Numbered from the stretch's first letter, positions 26,504 through 36,618 are shown. The stretch: DNA of 64,000 bases from an uncultured Microbulbifer sp. (GCF_913055755.1 NZ_CAJXKH010000003.1:1-64000), one strand, 5' to 3'. The notes: a model not told the origin generated them from the letters alone. A program made the numbers and translations.

Positions 26504-26959
26504 ATGGCTTTGCAAACACAACTTCCGCAGCTGCGGTCACTGGCCACCCAGAAGGGTATGAGTTACTGGGGCTGGCTGTTTATTATCGCTGTATTCGGTT
26601 TCTGCCTGACCGTGGTCTCCAAGATGGGCCCGGCGTATATTGATGCGCACTACGTGGAAGAGGGGCTGGTGGCCCTGTCCGAGAAGGACAATATCCGCGA
26701 AATGAGCAATACCGAGATCAAGCGCGAACTGGACCGCTTTTTCACTATCAACAACGTGCGCGGCCAGCCGACCCAGGCAGTCAAGATTGTCCGCGGTGCT
26801 GACAGCACACTGGTCAGCATCAATTACGAGTTGCGCCAGCCACTGTTCCAGAACGTGGATGTGGTGATGAAGTTCGACAAGCAGCTCAATACCGCCAAGC
26901 CGGAGCTCTGCTGCGAGCCCCTGGTTGACCTTGAACAGTTCCGTAGAGATGACAGATAG
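26504..26959 (+). CDS. DUF4845 membrane protein
   Basis: A 151-residue protein with one N-terminal membrane helix (about residues 23-41, GWLFIIAVFGFCLTVVS) and a periplasmic domain starting at GPAYIDAHYVEEGL and ending in a NTAKPELCCEPLVDL-type segment. It belongs to DUF4845, a family that sits between lepB and rnc in Pseudomonas and relatives. Function is unknown; its conserved place beside signal peptidase and RNase III suggests a role in envelope or RNA handling, but this is only inference. It ends three bases before rnc begins. Confidence 0.85.
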   Translation: MALQTQLPQLRSLATQKGMSYWGWLFIIAVFGFCLTVVSKMGPAYIDAHYVEEGLVALSEKDNIREMSNTEIKRELDRFFTINNVRGQPTQAVKIVRGADSTLVSINYELRQPLFQNVDVVMKFDKQLNTAKPELCCEPLVDLEQFRRDDR

Positions 26960-26962
26960 ACG

Positions 26963-27643
26963 GTGACAGACCTTCTGCTTCAACGGCTCAGCAACCGGCT
27001 GGGTCACGAGTTTACGCGCCAGGAATTACTCACCCTGGCGCTCACCCACCGATCCCACGGCAGTCGCAACAACGAGCGCCTGGAGTTCCTCGGCGACTCC
27101 ATCCTCGGCTTCACCATCAGTGCCGCCCTGTTTGAAAAGTTCCCGGAGGGCCGCGAGGGGCAGATGAGCCGCCTGCGCGCCCAGCTGGTCAGCGGCGAGA
27201 CCCTGGCCAAACTGGCCCGGGAACTGGAGCTGGGCGAATGCCTGCGCCTGGGGGAAGGGGAGATGAAAAGCGGTGGCCACCGCCGCGCGTCCATTCTGGC
27301 GGATGCGGTGGAGGCCATCATCGGTGCCATCTACCTGGATGCGGGGCTCGAAGCCGCGCGCGCCCGGGTACTGGCCTGGTTTGCCTCGCGCCTGCAGAAC
27401 CTGTCCCTGGAAACCGCCAAAGACCCCAAGACCCGCCTGCAGGAATGGCTGCAGGCGCGGCAGAAGCCGCTGCCGGAATATACTGTGGTCGAAGTCGCTG
27501 GCGAGGAGCACTCCCAGCAATTTGTCGTGGAGTGCCGGGTTTCCGGCCTCAAGGCACCGGTACGGGGTACCGCAGGCAATCGTCGGGCGGCAGAAAAAGC
27601 CGCGGCGAGCGAAGCCTATGCCCGACTGACCGGGCAGGGCTGA
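26963..27643 (+). CDS. rnc: Ribonuclease III
   Basis: Double-strand-specific endoribonuclease that processes ribosomal and other RNAs. The 226 residues contain the catalytic signature [13 protein letters not shown] (about 38-50), the second acidic site [16 protein letters not shown], and a C-terminal double-strand RNA-binding domain ([20 protein letters not shown] to [14 protein letters not shown]). It starts with GTG at 26963, three bases after the previous gene's stop. era follows after 56 bases. Confidence 0.97.
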   Translation: MTDLLLQRLSNRLGHEFTRQELLTLALTHRSHGSRNNERLEFLGDSILGFTISAALFEKFPEGREGQMSRLRAQLVSGETLAKLARELELGECLRLGEGEMKSGGHRRASILADAVEAIIGAIYLDAGLEAARARVLAWFASRLQNLSLETAKDPKTRLQEWLQARQKPLPEYTVVEVAGEEHSQQFVVECRVSGLKAPVRGTAGNRRAAEKAAASEAYARLTGQG

Positions 27644-27699
27644 GGCTATAATCGGCCCGCTATTTACACATTCACACGCCTAAGGCCCGGAGATACCCC

Positions 27700-28602
27700 T
27701 TGAGCGAACAACCTTCCCGCTGCGGATATGTGGCTATCGTAGGCAGGCCCAATGTGGGCAAATCTACCCTGTTGAACCATATCCTCGGGCAGAAGATCTG
27801 CATCACTTCCCGCAAGCCCCAGACCACCCGCCACAACATGCTCGGGATCAAGACCGAGGGGCCCAACCAGATCGTTTTTGTCGATACCCCCGGGCTGCAC
27901 GGTGACCAGGAAAAGGCCATCAACCGCTATATGAACCGGGCGGCGATCAGCTCCACCCGCGATGTGGATGTGGTGGTGTTCGTGGTTGAACGTGCGCGCT
28001 GGACCGAAGGGGATGAGCTGGTGGCGCAGAAACTCCGTGGCCTGAAAGTCCCGCTGATTATTGCGGTGAACAAGGTCGACCAGCTGGAAGACAAGAACGC
28101 GTTGCTGCCGCAGCTGCAGGAGTTGTCGGCGCGTTTCCCGAATGCTGAAATCGTGCCCTTGTCGGCACTGCGCAATGCCAACCTGGATGCGCTGGAAAAA
28201 GTGATTGTCGAGCGCCTGCCGGAAGGTGTGCACTTTTTTGAGGACGACCAGATTACCGACCGCAGCTCGCGTTTTCTGGCCGCGGAAATCGTGCGCGAGA
28301 AGGTGATGCGCCAGCTGGGTGCGGAGATCCCCTATGCGGTGACCGTAGAGGTGGAGGAGTTCGCCCAGGACGGCAGCGTACTGCACATCAGTGCCGCCAT
28401 TCTGGTGGAGCGCAATGGTCAGAAGCGCATCCTGATCGGCACCAAGGGCGAGCGCATCAAGCAGATCGGCCAGCAGGCGCGGATGGATATGGAGCGCCTG
28501 TTTGACAGCAAAGTGATGCTGAACCTGTGGGTGAAAGTGAAATCCGGCTGGTCCGACGACGAGCGCGCGCTGCGCAGCCTCGGATATATTGACAAGCAGT
28601 AA
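27700..28602 (+). CDS. era: GTPase Era
   Basis: Essential GTPase for 16S rRNA maturation and 30S assembly. The 300 residues have the P-loop ([13 protein letters not shown]), G3 (DTPGLHG), NKVD (VNKVDQLED), and a C-terminal KH domain with the [19 protein letters not shown]-binding loop. The start is TTG at 27700, supported by GGAG eight bases upstream. A TATAAT box at 27647-27652, inside the rnc/era gap, could be a local promoter. Its stop is 15 bases before recO. Confidence 0.97.
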   Translation: MSEQPSRCGYVAIVGRPNVGKSTLLNHILGQKICITSRKPQTTRHNMLGIKTEGPNQIVFVDTPGLHGDQEKAINRYMNRAAISSTRDVDVVVFVVERARWTEGDELVAQKLRGLKVPLIIAVNKVDQLEDKNALLPQLQELSARFPNAEIVPLSALRNANLDALEKVIVERLPEGVHFFEDDQITDRSSRFLAAEIVREKVMRQLGAEIPYAVTVEVEEFAQDGSVLHISAAILVERNGQKRILIGTKGERIKQIGQQARMDMERLFDSKVMLNLWVKVKSGWSDDERALRSLGYIDKQ

Positions 28603-28617
28603 GGCGAGGGGTGTCCT

Positions 28618-29379
28618 GTGCAGCAGTTGCCGCCCCAGCCCGCGTATATTCTCCATTCCCGCCCGTTCCGCGACACCAGTCTGATTCTGGAGCTTTTGAC
28701 GCCGGAGTACGGGCGAATTGCCTGTATCGCCAAAGGTGCCCGTCGCGACAAGCAGCGCCGCCAGCGCGCGCTGCAGCCATTTTCCCCCCTGCTGGTGACC
28801 CTCCTCGGTCGCCACGACCTGAAGACACTGGGGCCGGTGGAAGCCGCCGGTCAGGCGCTGTGGCTAAAGGGCCGGGCGGTCTATGCCGGGCTCTATGTCA
28901 ATGAGTTGCTGATGCGTCTGTTGCCGGAGGGGGATGCCCAGGAGCCGGTATTTGCGGCCTACCAGTCTCTACTGCAGCAACTCGCAATGTTACAGGGCGA
29001 GTGCAACCGGGAGCTGGAGGAGCCCCTGCGGCGCTTTGAAATACAGCTACTGCTGGAGTCCGGCAACCTGCCGCAGCTGGATTTCAGCCCGCTGGCTGGT
29101 AAGCCAGTGGAACCCTCTGCGCACTATCGATTGGTTGCGGAAGATGGGCTGGTACCGGTGGTGGTGCCACCAGGTTGCCCGCTGCGTGGTGACCAGTTTT
29201 CCGGCGCGGACCTGCTGGCGCTCGCTGCCGCTATGTCAGCGGCGCCGGGCGCGGAGCCGATGGAGGCCCGGGTGCTCGCAACAGCCAAGCGCCTGGGGCG
29301 GCTGCTGTTGCGGCCCCTGCTGGGGGAGCGGCCGCTGAAAAGTCGCGAGCTGTTTCGCCAGGTTTACCTCGCGGATTGA
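28618..29379 (+). CDS. recO: DNA repair protein RecO
   Basis: Helps load RecA on gapped DNA in the RecFOR pathway. The 253 residues show the N-terminal OB-fold start (PAYILHSRPFRDTSLILELLTPEYGRIACIAKGARR) and a helical C-terminal part containing a zinc-free core (YVNELLMRLLPEGD). It starts with GTG at 28618, 15 bases after era. In Pseudomonas and many relatives pdxJ follows; here the gene is followed by the convergent gacS-like gene after 42 bases, so the usual operon ends here. Confidence 0.95.
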   Translation: MQQLPPQPAYILHSRPFRDTSLILELLTPEYGRIACIAKGARRDKQRRQRALQPFSPLLVTLLGRHDLKTLGPVEAAGQALWLKGRAVYAGLYVNELLMRLLPEGDAQEPVFAAYQSLLQQLAMLQGECNRELEEPLRRFEIQLLLESGNLPQLDFSPLAGKPVEPSAHYRLVAEDGLVPVVVPPGCPLRGDQFSGADLLALAAAMSAAPGAEPMEARVLATAKRLGRLLLRPLLGERPLKSRELFRQVYLAD

Positions 29380-29421
29380 CCGGTTAGAGCGTCTCTCGGT
29401 TAGTCGGCTTGCTCCCCCGGC

Positions 29422-32289
29422 TTACTCCGCTGCCTCCACTGACTGGGGCTCGAGGCCAAACAGTGCGTCGAGGTCCTGTTCCTGCGCCCAATCCCGCAAG
29501 CGGCGGATTTCTTTCATCAGTCGCTGAAACAGATCCACTCGAATCTCTGCCGATGCATCCTCGCGCTGCGGGCGCAGCTGTTCCTGCAGCTGCTCGGTAG
29601 CAGCGCGCAGGCGGGGCACACCGCAATAGCAGCAGCCGCCGTGCAACCGGTGCACCAGCTCGAACATGCCCTTGTGATCCTGCGCCTCCATCAGCTGGGT
29701 AAGCGCCTGTTCGTCATCGTGCAGCCCTTTTAGCAGCATGCGCAGGAGGTCCCGGGCCAGGTTGGGATCCTGGTTACTGAGCTTGAGGCTTTCGCTGATA
29801 TCTACCAGGCGTGGCTCGCGGAATGTAGTGGCGTTACCGTCATTTCGCTGGGAGGAAAACTCCATCCAGCGCTTGATGGTGTGGGTGAGCTGCGCTTCGC
29901 TTACGGGCTTGCTCAGGTAGTCATCCAGGCCCGCGGTCAGCAGCCGTGACTTTTCCTCGGTACCCACGTGGGCGGTGAGGGCGATGATCGGTGTACGCCG
30001 ACCCGATTCTTCGCTGCGAATACGGGCGGTGGCCTCGATGCCATCCATATTGGGCATCTGGATATCCATAAACACCATGTCAAAGTGTTGCTTGCGCCAC
30101 AGGGAAAGGGCTTCTTCACCACTGGATGCGATGACCGTTTCGATATTCTGCGCGCGCAACAGTTCGCTCATCAGCAGGCGGTTGGCTTCGTAATCGTCCA
30201 CCACCAGTACCCGCGGTTTATCCGGCCACGGCAGGCTGGGGAAGCTGCCGGTGTTCGGGCGCGGGTGGGACTGATTGGGGACGGCGCGTTTCAGTGCGCG
30301 CAGCAGCCCCTCGCGGCTGACCGGTTTGCCGAGGAAGGCGAGCACGCGGGTACGCAGCGGGTCGTAACAGCGGCGCAGGTCCATGGGAGACCCCTGGATA
30401 ATGATGCGACACTGACAGGTGTCGACCAGCTGCTGTACTTCCGCGACAAATCTGTCGAAATCGCCGTTTGCCAGGGCGGTATCCACGATAACCGCGTCCG
30501 GCAGTGCATCGTGTCGCCACATCTGGTCGAGTACCGGAAGCAGGGTTTCGCCGTCGCCGTGCTCCAGGGGCTTCGCATTCCACAGCTCCAGCTGCTGGCA
30601 GACCTGCTGGCGTGTCATCGGGTTGGGGTCCGCCAACATCACCCGGCAGCCGGGGAACTGCTCGCGGCGGATTGCACTGCTGCGGTTGCGGTCGATCACC
30701 AGCGGGATCTGGAACCAGTAAGTAAAGCCGCCATTTTCGGTATCGTCGATACCGATGCTGCCCTGCATGGACTCGATCAGGCTGCGGGCAATACTGAGAC
30801 CCATGCCGTTACTGTTGAACTGGTGTTGGTGCAGGTTCTGGCTGCTGAGCAGTTGCTTCAGTTCGTGGCGGGGCTGGTCGTCCGCGCGGTTGCCGATATC
30901 AGTGATGCTGATGCGGGCCATCAGTTCCGAGCCTTTACCGCCGTAAACGGCGATCCGCACCGGGATATTTCCGTCCTCGGAGCAGCGAATCGCATTGCCC
31001 ACCAGGTTGGTGAGTATCTGTTTGATTCGCAGCGGATCGCCGACCTGCGACGGCGGCAGTTGTGCATCGATAAACGGCACCAGTTCCAGGCTGTGCTCGT
31101 AGGCATAGGGGGCCAGAATCTGCAGGGTTTCCTCCAGTACCTGCCCCAGGTTCATGGGGGTGTGGTCGAGGACCAGGCTGCCGGCTTCAATGCGGGAGAA
31201 ATCGAGAATGCCGTTGATGGTGGTGAGCAGGCTTTCGGATGAGCGCTGGATGGTCTGCAGGTAATCCCGCTGCAGCTCGTCCATTTCCGTTTTCAACAGC
31301 AGGTTGGTGAAACCGATAATACCGTTCAGCGGGGTGCGGATTTCGTGGCTGGTATTGGCCAGAAAGGTGGACTTTACCCGGCTGTTTTCGATTGCCTTCT
31401 TGCGGGCCAGCTCCAGCTCGATGTTCTGCTCTTCCATGGCGTCCAGAGACTGGCGCAGATCGTCCATCGATTGCTGCAGGTTGTCCTGGAAGTCCACCTG
31501 ATTGTCGGCGAGGCTGTCTGCCATCTGGTTGATCTGGTCGCCGAGGAGATTGAGCTCCTGGCTGCGGCTCCTGGCGGCCCGTATCGAGAAATTGCCGCGA
31601 CCGATTTCCTTCAGGGTATCGCGGAAATGCATCAGTTCCCGCGCCGCTCGCTCCGACAGGAAAACCGCCCATACCAGCGCAGCGAGGGCGCAGGCAATGA
31701 TGCCGATAAGGCCCACCAGCGCGATCTGGTAGGTACCGACCAGGAAGTAGGGGCGGCGCAACTCGATTGCCAGCCAGCAATGGGCTTCACCGCCATCAAG
31801 GGGGTGCAATACCTGCAGGCTGTCGATGTCTTCGTAAACGTGGGCCTGCATACCGGCCAGCTGGGCCGGGGTAAAAGTGGCGCGGGGGCGGGGGCCAGCA
31901 CTGGAAACGAGGGTGAATTCTTCGGTACCCGCTTCAGTGAGGTCGGCGCGGTAAAGCTGGACCGAGCGAATCATCTCCCGGTCTAGCATCAGGGCCAGCA
32001 AGCTTTTGTCCAGCCACTCGACGCGTTCCTCGAACGTGTACCCATTACTCAGGTGGATCAGTTCCACCAGCTGTTCCGCACTGGCGCGACCGTGGCTTAG
32101 CAGCAAGTCACGGCGATCATTCATCTGCTGAAAGGTGAACAGCAGGCACAGCACGACTGCCAATGCCAGTGCCGGGGTAAAGGCGTAAAGAAACAGAATT
32201 GCCCGCAGAGACCGGATTTTACGCGGCCTGGCTCCCGTAACTTCGGAGTCTGTGGCCCTGACGGCAGGGGGATGGGGAGAGTCGGCCAT
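29422..32289 (-). CDS. gacS: GacS/BarA hybrid sensor histidine kinase
   Basis: Membrane hybrid kinase that should phosphorylate the response regulator GacA/UvrY and control secondary metabolism through small RNAs. The 955 residues show two membrane helices (about 27-47 and 166-195) flanking a periplasmic sensor, a HAMP domain (about 195-250), HisKA with His315 in SHEIRTPLNG, HATPase with an N box (LTNLVGNAIRCSEDG), a degenerate receiver (about 545-665), a true receiver with Asp742 (FMDIQMPNMDG), and an Hpt domain with His880 (LVHRLHGG). The G1 box is degenerate (SITDIGNRAD in place of DxGxG), which is unusual. It is divergent from cysM, as in Pseudomonas and E. coli barA. Confidence 0.93.
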   Translation of the reverse strand: MADSPHPPAVRATDSEVTGARPRKIRSLRAILFLYAFTPALALAVVLCLLFTFQQMNDRRDLLLSHGRASAEQLVELIHLSNGYTFEERVEWLDKSLLALMLDREMIRSVQLYRADLTEAGTEEFTLVSSAGPRPRATFTPAQLAGMQAHVYEDIDSLQVLHPLDGGEAHCWLAIELRRPYFLVGTYQIALVGLIGIIACALAALVWAVFLSERAARELMHFRDTLKEIGRGNFSIRAARSRSQELNLLGDQINQMADSLADNQVDFQDNLQQSMDDLRQSLDAMEEQNIELELARKKAIENSRVKSTFLANTSHEIRTPLNGIIGFTNLLLKTEMDELQRDYLQTIQRSSESLLTTINGILDFSRIEAGSLVLDHTPMNLGQVLEETLQILAPYAYEHSLELVPFIDAQLPPSQVGDPLRIKQILTNLVGNAIRCSEDGNIPVRIAVYGGKGSELMARISITDIGNRADDQPRHELKQLLSSQNLHQHQFNSNGMGLSIARSLIESMQGSIGIDDTENGGFTYWFQIPLVIDRNRSSAIRREQFPGCRVMLADPNPMTRQQVCQQLELWNAKPLEHGDGETLLPVLDQMWRHDALPDAVIVDTALANGDFDRFVAEVQQLVDTCQCRIIIQGSPMDLRRCYDPLRTRVLAFLGKPVSREGLLRALKRAVPNQSHPRPNTGSFPSLPWPDKPRVLVVDDYEANRLLMSELLRAQNIETVIASSGEEALSLWRKQHFDMVFMDIQMPNMDGIEATARIRSEESGRRTPIIALTAHVGTEEKSRLLTAGLDDYLSKPVSEAQLTHTIKRWMEFSSQRNDGNATTFREPRLVDISESLKLSNQDPNLARDLLRMLLKGLHDDEQALTQLMEAQDHKGMFELVHRLHGGCCYCGVPRLRAATEQLQEQLRPQREDASAEIRVDLFQRLMKEIRRLRDWAQEQDLDALFGLEPQSVEAAE

Positions 32290-32482
32290 AGCAGATCAAA
32301 TATCAGTGTGTGTTATTTTTGTCCGATTTTACCCCTGTGTGCCACAGATGCCACCCGCTATTTTCGACCATTTGGTGGAAAGTAGTGGTGCTGCGCGGAT
32401 TCGGGCACAGGGTGGAATTCGCAGCTGGGGCGGCGGGGAGGTAGAATGTGCGCCCGCATTCCGGATGGATCTGAAGTTGACT

Positions 32483-33382
32483 ATGGAATATCCCACTATT
32501 GCCGATTGCATCGGCAATACACCGCTGGTCCGGCTACAGCGACTCGCCGGCCACACCTCAAATAAGATTCTGCTGAAACTTGAAGGGAACAATCCCGCGG
32601 GGTCAGTCAAGGACCGCCCGGCACTGTCAATGATCAGCCGCGCGGAGGCCCGCGGGCAGATCCGCCCCGGCGATACCCTGATCGAGGCCACCAGTGGCAA
32701 TACCGGGATCGCCCTGGCGATGGCTGCGGCCATCAAGGGTTACCGAATGATCCTGATTATGCCGGAAACCGCGACCGACGAACGCAAGGCGGCGATGACG
32801 GCGTACGGGGCCGAGCTGATCCTGGTGTCGGGAGCCCAGGGGATGGAGGGTGCGCGGGATCTGGCACTGGAAATGCAGGCGCAGGGACGTGGGCTGGTGC
32901 TGGACCAGTTCTCCAATATCGACAACCCAGCCGCGCATATCGAGACCACCGGCCCCGAAATCTGGCGTCAGACCGGGGGGGAGATCACCCATCTGGTGTC
33001 CTCCATGGGCACCACAGGCACCATCATGGGGTGCGGTCGCTACCTGAAGGGCCAGAACCCGGCGGTAGAAATCATTGGTTTGCAGCCGACGGAGGGATCT
33101 GCCATCCCGGGAATCCGGCGCTGGCCCCAGGCCTATTTGCCGAAAATTTTTGTCCCGGAAGAAGTCGACCGGGTGATGGATATCAGTCAGCAAGAGGCGG
33201 AGCAGATGACCCGCCGCCTGGCCCGGGAAGAAGGCATTTTTTGTGGAGTGTCTTCCGGCGGAGCGGTGGCGGGTGCGCTGCGGGTGGCCGCGGAGGTGGA
33301 AAATGCCACCATCGTAGCGATTATCTGCGATCGCGGTGACCGCTACCTGTCGTCCGGCCTGTTTGACCCGGATACACCCTGA
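32483..33382 (+). CDS. cysM: Cysteine synthase B
   Basis: PLP enzyme that makes cysteine from O-acetylserine and sulphide or thiosulphate. The 299 residues carry the PLP lysine in NPAGSVKDRPALSMI, the GTGGT-like phosphate loop (SSMGTTGTIMGCGRYL) and the TSGNTG-like ATSGNTGIALAMAA. I start at ATG 32483 (conserved MEYPTIADCIGNTPLVRL); an ATG at 32465 adds six residues. The neighbourhood gacS-cysM-relA-mazG resembles Pseudomonas, where rlmD lies between cysM and relA; here there are only 49 bases. Confidence 0.96.
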   Translation: MEYPTIADCIGNTPLVRLQRLAGHTSNKILLKLEGNNPAGSVKDRPALSMISRAEARGQIRPGDTLIEATSGNTGIALAMAAAIKGYRMILIMPETATDERKAAMTAYGAELILVSGAQGMEGARDLALEMQAQGRGLVLDQFSNIDNPAAHIETTGPEIWRQTGGEITHLVSSMGTTGTIMGCGRYLKGQNPAVEIIGLQPTEGSAIPGIRRWPQAYLPKIFVPEEVDRVMDISQQEAEQMTRRLAREEGIFCGVSSGGAVAGALRVAAEVENATIVAIICDRGDRYLSSGLFDPDTP

Positions 33383-33431
33383 TCGGGCCCGGATTGTCCC
33401 GAATTTTTCTAACCAGTTTGCGAGTAAACCA

Positions 33432-35684
33432 TTGGTTCAGGTCAGAAAGAATTATCCCAGATTGGCAGACGGCACCCTCGACAGGGAGGCGTGGCTGCGC
33501 CACATCCAGGCCATGGCAAAACTGGAAGGCGGCGCGCTGGTCTCGCTGCGCAGTGCGGTAGAGCTGAGCGAGGAAGCCGAGCACAAGGCCATTGAGGCGG
33601 AGAATATCTGGGCCGAGGGCACCAGCAGCTTCCTCACCGGCCTGGAAATGGTGGAAATCCTCGCGGACCTGCAGATCGATGGCGAGGCGCTCTGTGCAGC
33701 CATGCTGTATCGGGCGGTGCGGGAAAACCGGCTGTCGCTGAACACCGTCGAAGGGGAAATGGGCGAGACGGTTGCCAAGCTGATTCGCGGCGTGTTGCGC
33801 ATGGCGGCAATCCGCAAGCGCAGCGCGGATACCGGTGACGAAAAGCAGGGCGGCGCGGTAGAAGAGCACTCGGAAAATATCCGTCGCATGCTGGTTGCAC
33901 TGGTGGACGATGTGCGGGTGGCCCTGATCAAGCTGGCGGAGCGCACCTGTGCGATTCGCGCGGCGAAAAAGGCGGATGAGGACAAGCGCCGGCGAGTGGC
34001 CCGGGAGGTCGCCGATGTCTATGCACCGCTGGCACACCGCCTGGGTATCGGGCACATCAAATGGGAACTGGAAGACCTGTCGTTCCGCTACCTGGAGTCG
34101 GATGACTACATGCGCATTGCGCACCTGCTGGACGAAAAACGCCTCGCCCGGCAGGAATATATCGACGATGTGCTGAAACTACTGCGCAGTGAGCTTGCGA
34201 AGTCGGAAATCGAAGGCGAGGTCTACGGCCGCGCCAAGCATATCTACAGCATCTGGCGAAAAATGCGGCGCAAGAATATCGGCTTTTCCCAGGTTTACGA
34301 TATTCGCGCGGTCAGGATCCTGGTGCCTACGGTCAGGGATTGTTATGCGGTACTCGGCATCGTGCACAACCTCTGGCGCAATATTCCCAACGAGTTTGAT
34401 GACTATATCGCCTCGCCCAAAGAAAATGGCTATCGCTCGTTGCACACCGCGGTCATCGGACCGGATCGCAAAGTACTGGAAGTACAGATCCGCACATTTG
34501 CCATGCACGAGGAGGCCGAGTACGGCGTCTGTGCGCACTGGCGCTACAAGGGAACCGATAAAAAGTCCGGACAACTCGAGGGCCAGGACGGCTACGAGCA
34601 GAAAATTGCCTGGCTCAGGCAGGTACTGGACTGGCACGAAGAAGTGGGAGGCAATCCGTTTGAGGATGACCTCCAGGCCAGCGACGTGGATACCCGAATC
34701 TACGTGTTTACCCCGGACGGCCATGTGGTGGACCTGCCCCGGGGCGCCACGCCCCTGGATTTCGCCTACAAGATCCATACTGAAATCGGACATCGCTGCC
34801 GGGGGGCAAAAGTCGATGGGCGGATCGTGCCCCTGAACCACGAGTTGCAGACCGCGAACCAGGTTGAAATCCTGACCGGCAAGCGCGAGGCCCCGAGTCG
34901 CGACTGGATTTCAAAAAGTCTCGGTTACATCACTACGTCCCGCGCGCGGGCCAAGATTATCCACTGGTTCAAGCAGCAGGCGCGGGACCAGAATGTTGCT
35001 GATGGTCGCAGTATTCTCGACGGTGAATTCAAGCAGCTGGCACTGGCGGACTTCGACTTTGGCAAGCTCGCGGGCAAGCTGAATATGCACTCACTGGATG
35101 ACCTCTATGCGGCGGTAGGTGCTGGCGATATCGGCGTTGGCCAGGTACTGAATGCGGCCCAGCGCATGGTGAAAGTGGACCGCACCGAGCCGGTGTTGCC
35201 GCTCACCGCACCGGTGCACCGGGAAGGGCAGGCAGATGTGTATATCGACGGTGTCGGCAGCCTGATGACCCATATTGCCCGCTGTTGTAACCCGCTGCCC
35301 GGGGACGAAATCATGGGCTATATCACCCTGGGGCGCGGGGTGTCCATTCACCGGAAAGATTGCGCCAATATGTTGCGCATGCAGTCCGAGGAGCCGGAGC
35401 GCATACTGCAGGTGGAGTGGGCAGAGAAGCCCCTGGAAGTTTACTCGGTGGAGATCATGGTTGAGGCCTATGACCGTCACGGCCTGCTGCGGGATGTGAC
35501 CGCCATGATGGACAGCCAGCGAATCAATATCACCGCCATGCAGACCAACTCCAACAAGCACAAGCACACCGTGGATATGGTGATTACGGCGGAGATTCAC
35601 AATTTTGAGGAGCTGAGCCGGGTATTGCACCGGATCAATCAACTGCCGAATGTGGCATCTGCCAAACGGCGGATCCTTCACTGA
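33432..35684 (+). CDS. relA: GTP pyrophosphokinase RelA
   Basis: Makes (p)ppGpp on starved ribosomes, the stringent response. The 750 residues start with VQVRKNYPRLADG after the TTG at 33432, matching Pseudomonas RelA; upstream frame residues are not conserved. The pseudo-hydrolase domain lacks the HD residues (AAMLYRAVRENRLS in place of an HDxxED site), so this is RelA and not SpoT. The synthetase domain (about 240-350) has YGRAKHIYSIWRKM and EFDDYIASPKENGYRSLHT. TGS (about 405-465), helical, a zinc-finger domain (IARCCNPLPGDEIMGY) and a C-terminal ACT domain complete it. mazG follows after 49 bases. Confidence 0.96.
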   Translation: MVQVRKNYPRLADGTLDREAWLRHIQAMAKLEGGALVSLRSAVELSEEAEHKAIEAENIWAEGTSSFLTGLEMVEILADLQIDGEALCAAMLYRAVRENRLSLNTVEGEMGETVAKLIRGVLRMAAIRKRSADTGDEKQGGAVEEHSENIRRMLVALVDDVRVALIKLAERTCAIRAAKKADEDKRRRVAREVADVYAPLAHRLGIGHIKWELEDLSFRYLESDDYMRIAHLLDEKRLARQEYIDDVLKLLRSELAKSEIEGEVYGRAKHIYSIWRKMRRKNIGFSQVYDIRAVRILVPTVRDCYAVLGIVHNLWRNIPNEFDDYIASPKENGYRSLHTAVIGPDRKVLEVQIRTFAMHEEAEYGVCAHWRYKGTDKKSGQLEGQDGYEQKIAWLRQVLDWHEEVGGNPFEDDLQASDVDTRIYVFTPDGHVVDLPRGATPLDFAYKIHTEIGHRCRGAKVDGRIVPLNHELQTANQVEILTGKREAPSRDWISKSLGYITTSRARAKIIHWFKQQARDQNVADGRSILDGEFKQLALADFDFGKLAGKLNMHSLDDLYAAVGAGDIGVGQVLNAAQRMVKVDRTEPVLPLTAPVHREGQADVYIDGVGSLMTHIARCCNPLPGDEIMGYITLGRGVSIHRKDCANMLRMQSEEPERILQVEWAEKPLEVYSVEIMVEAYDRHGLLRDVTAMMDSQRINITAMQTNSNKHKHTVDMVITAEIHNFEELSRVLHRINQLPNVASAKRRILH

Positions 35685-35733
35685 GAACCGGGATTTCCAC
35701 CGCTCGCAGCCGGTACAAATGGAGAGACAGTGC

Positions 35734-36555
35734 ATGTCTGAAAGTACGCAGTTTTCTGTCGAGGATCTTCAGTTTCTGATGGCGCAGTTGCGCCACCCCG
35801 AAGGGGGGTGTCCCTGGGACCTGAAGCAGAGTTTTGCCAGTATCGTCCCCTCCACCATCGAAGAGGCCTACGAGGTGGCGGAGGCAATCGAGCGGGAGGA
35901 CTTCGCACACCTGAAGGAAGAGCTCGGCGACCTGCTGTTCCAGGTTATTTTCTACGCCCAGCTGGGGCGGGAGGAGGGTCACTTCGACTTTCCGCAGATT
36001 GTGGATACGCTGGTCAGGAAGCTGGTGCGCCGGCATCCCCACGTCTTTCCATCCGGCGAACTCTACGGGGACAACACCAATACCCGGATCGATGAAGAGC
36101 AGGTCAAGGCAAACTGGGAGGCTATCAAGGCCTCCGAGCGGGCCGCGAAAGGGGAGTCCGGAACCCTGGGCGGTGTTGCAGTTGGCCTGCCGGCCCTTAC
36201 ACGAGCGCTGAAATTGCAGAAAAGGGCGGCGCAGGTTGGCTTTGACTGGCCGGAAATCGACGGCGTGCTGGCTAAAATCGAAGAAGAAGTCAGGGAGCTG
36301 CGGGAAGCGGTGGCGGCGGAGGACAGCGAGCACGCCCGCGAGGAGCTGGGCGACCTGCTGTTTGCCTGCGTCAACGCCGCGCGGCACCTGAAGCAGGACC
36401 CGGAAGCCGCGCTGCGCGGGTGTAATCGCAAGTTCGAGCGTCGCTTCGATGCCGTAGAATCCAGCCTGAAGGCGGCGGGTAAACAGCCCGCGGACGCCAC
36501 TCTGGAAGAGCTGGATCGCCTCTGGGATGCTGCGAAAGAAGCGGAACGTCGCTGA
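35734..36555 (+). CDS. mazG: Nucleoside triphosphate pyrophosphohydrolase MazG
   Basis: Hydrolyses NTPs and dNTPs, and in E. coli lowers ppGpp after starvation, which fits its position after relA. The 273 residues contain two MazG folds (about 15-130 and 165-260), with the metal-binding EExxE and ELGD motifs: CPWDLKQSFASI, EEAYEVAEAIE, KEELGDLLFQV in the first and EEVRELREAV, REELGDLLFACVNAARHL in the second. The ATG at 35734 has GGAGA upstream. It is a little longer than the 263 residues of E. coli. Confidence 0.95.
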   Translation: MSESTQFSVEDLQFLMAQLRHPEGGCPWDLKQSFASIVPSTIEEAYEVAEAIEREDFAHLKEELGDLLFQVIFYAQLGREEGHFDFPQIVDTLVRKLVRRHPHVFPSGELYGDNTNTRIDEEQVKANWEAIKASERAAKGESGTLGGVAVGLPALTRALKLQKRAAQVGFDWPEIDGVLAKIEEEVRELREAVAAEDSEHAREELGDLLFACVNAARHLKQDPEAALRGCNRKFERRFDAVESSLKAAGKQPADATLEELDRLWDAAKEAERR

Positions 36556-36618
36556 AATACCATCAGCAGCGGGAATTTTGTAATAAATTTACCATTATTG
36601 GCCTGGCCGACTGCGGAC

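Noticed and set aside
33432-35684. SpoT rather than RelA
   Set aside because: The HD hydrolase residues are absent, and the position next to mazG and the MVQVR-type start are those of RelA.
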